DNA from: an uncultured Lachnospiraceae bacterium
Lineage (GTDB): Bacteria > Bacillota > Clostridia > Lachnospirales > Lachnospiraceae
NCBI GenBank assembly: GCA_902803635.1
Contig: CADCQU010000333.1
Location: 1-5,041 of the forward strand
Direction of reading: 5' to 3'
DNA length: 5,041 nt
Shown: one piece after another, positions 4,731 to 5,041 of the stretch
How the letters are laid out: each line of letters starts with the position of its first letter
Position numbering within the stretch: position 1 is the first letter of the stretch
The notes under the pieces: model-generated
Databases searched by the model: none
What the model was told of the DNA's origin: nothing
What the model saw: only the letters and a program-made list of their open reading frames with translations
Position numbers and translations under genes: made by a program

Positions 4731-4768
4731 AACCCCGAAGAAGCAAAAATTGCTCCTTCGGGGTTTTT
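4731..4768 (+). terminator. Intrinsic terminator after tRNA-Thr
   Basis: AACCCCGAAG (4731-4740) pairs perfectly with CTTCGGGGTT (4756-4765); beyond a one-base mismatch AGCAA/TTGCT extends the stem, and TTTTT (4764-4768) follows. This strong hairpin plus T-run begins seven bases after the tRNA. Confidence 0.93.
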
Positions 4769-5016
4769 CTTTGTGTTCAAAATCAGAATAATGAAAAGCA
4801 AATCGGGTAGAGGGGCGAAAGCTGAACCACTACCCATTCTCGCGAGCCACGTGCTGCCGTAGGCACCACAATTCCTTACACTGTAACAAAGAATAGGTAA
4901 TTGCAAAACTCGCGAAGCCGCATAAATCCTGCATCCTCTTCGCTAAAAAACAACACAACTCCTCACTGAATTGTGGTAAAATTGTGACATCCACGAAACA
5001 ACCTACCACGCCTCAG
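4769..5016. other. Unassigned non-coding stretch with weak symmetries
   Basis: I see no convincing gene on either strand here. There are several short symmetries: GGGTAG/CTACCC (4805-4810, 4830-4835), the palindrome CTCGCGAG (4839-4846) with CTCGCGA again at 4909-4915, GTGC/GCAC (4851-4854, 4863-4866), and a 10-bp pair ACCACAATTC/GAATTGTGGT (4865-4874, 4968-4977) that are inverted 93 bp apart. A possible -10, TAAAAT (4977-4982), lacks a good -35. It may hold the promoter region of the gene starting at 5035. Confidence 0.4.
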
Positions 5017-5037
5017 AAAGGAGTTGCTAACCATATG
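5017..5037 (+). promoter_or_regulatory. Ribosome binding site and start of a gene leaving the window
   Basis: AAAGGAG (5017-5023) precedes an ATG at 5035-5037 by 11 bases, slightly long but workable. Only two further partial codons are present (ATA, A), so the product cannot be guessed. Confidence 0.4.
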
Positions 5038-5041
5038 ATAA

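Noticed and set aside
4646..4906. 86-codon minus-strand ORF ending DDRTRTDDLRITNALLYQL
   Set aside because: Its C-terminal part is the antisense of the tRNA-Thr gene and terminator; this peptide is a familiar artefact of tRNA-antisense ORFs and there is no independent support for a gene.
1..5041. CRISPR array, toxin-antitoxin pair, phage or defence genes
   Set aside because: No regularly spaced direct repeats and no open frame with such features were found.

Overview
The window is a piece of a chromosome from a bacterium of the Bacillota (Firmicutes) type. The evidence is the gene order ylxM-ffh-rpsP-khpA-rimM-trmD on the minus strand, strong GGAGG-type ribosome binding sites, a sigma-A-like promoter, and a tRNA gene without an encoded CCA. 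The coding DNA looks fairly GC-rich and the gaps are AT-richer. I lean towards a GC-rich Negativicutes- or Clostridia-like anaerobe, but that is a weak inference. The ylqD gene found between khpA and rimM in Bacillus subtilis is absent.

Minus strand, 3715 down to 1: a textbook promoter (TTGACA, 17 bp, TATACT) drives ylxM (SRP-associated helix-turn-helix protein), ffh (SRP GTPase), rpsP (ribosomal protein S16), khpA (KH-domain RNA-binding protein), rimM (30S maturation factor) and trmD (tRNA m1G37 methyltransferase, cut by the left window edge). The genes couple co-translational protein targeting with 30S assembly (S16, RimM) and tRNA modification (TrmD). Two gaps inside the operon are unusually long: ylxM-ffh (221 bp), which carries an 88-bp palindromic repeat inside what looks like a small insertion, and ffh-rpsP (128 bp), which carries two tandem hairpins. 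A 12-bp perfect inverted repeat lies inside the start of rimM.

Divergent region 3623-3914: it holds the operon promoter, a 13-8-13 bp perfect inverted repeat whose left arm contains the promoter's -35 box, a GC-rich double-hairpin repeat, and an extended -10 promoter for the next gene.

Plus strand, 3915 to the right end: a six-helix membrane protein resembling the HdeD/DUF308 group, then a tRNA-Thr(CGT) gene with its own promoter and a strong intrinsic terminator. About 250 bp of unassigned non-coding DNA with weak symmetries follows, and a ribosome binding site and start codon of a gene leave the window on the right.

Most of the window is ordinary housekeeping sequence. The unusual content is in the non-coding structure: the loxP-shaped palindrome at the promoter, the intragenic rimM hairpin, and the repeat insertion that splits ylxM from ffh. 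I found no sign of a defence system, CRISPR array or novel protein system.
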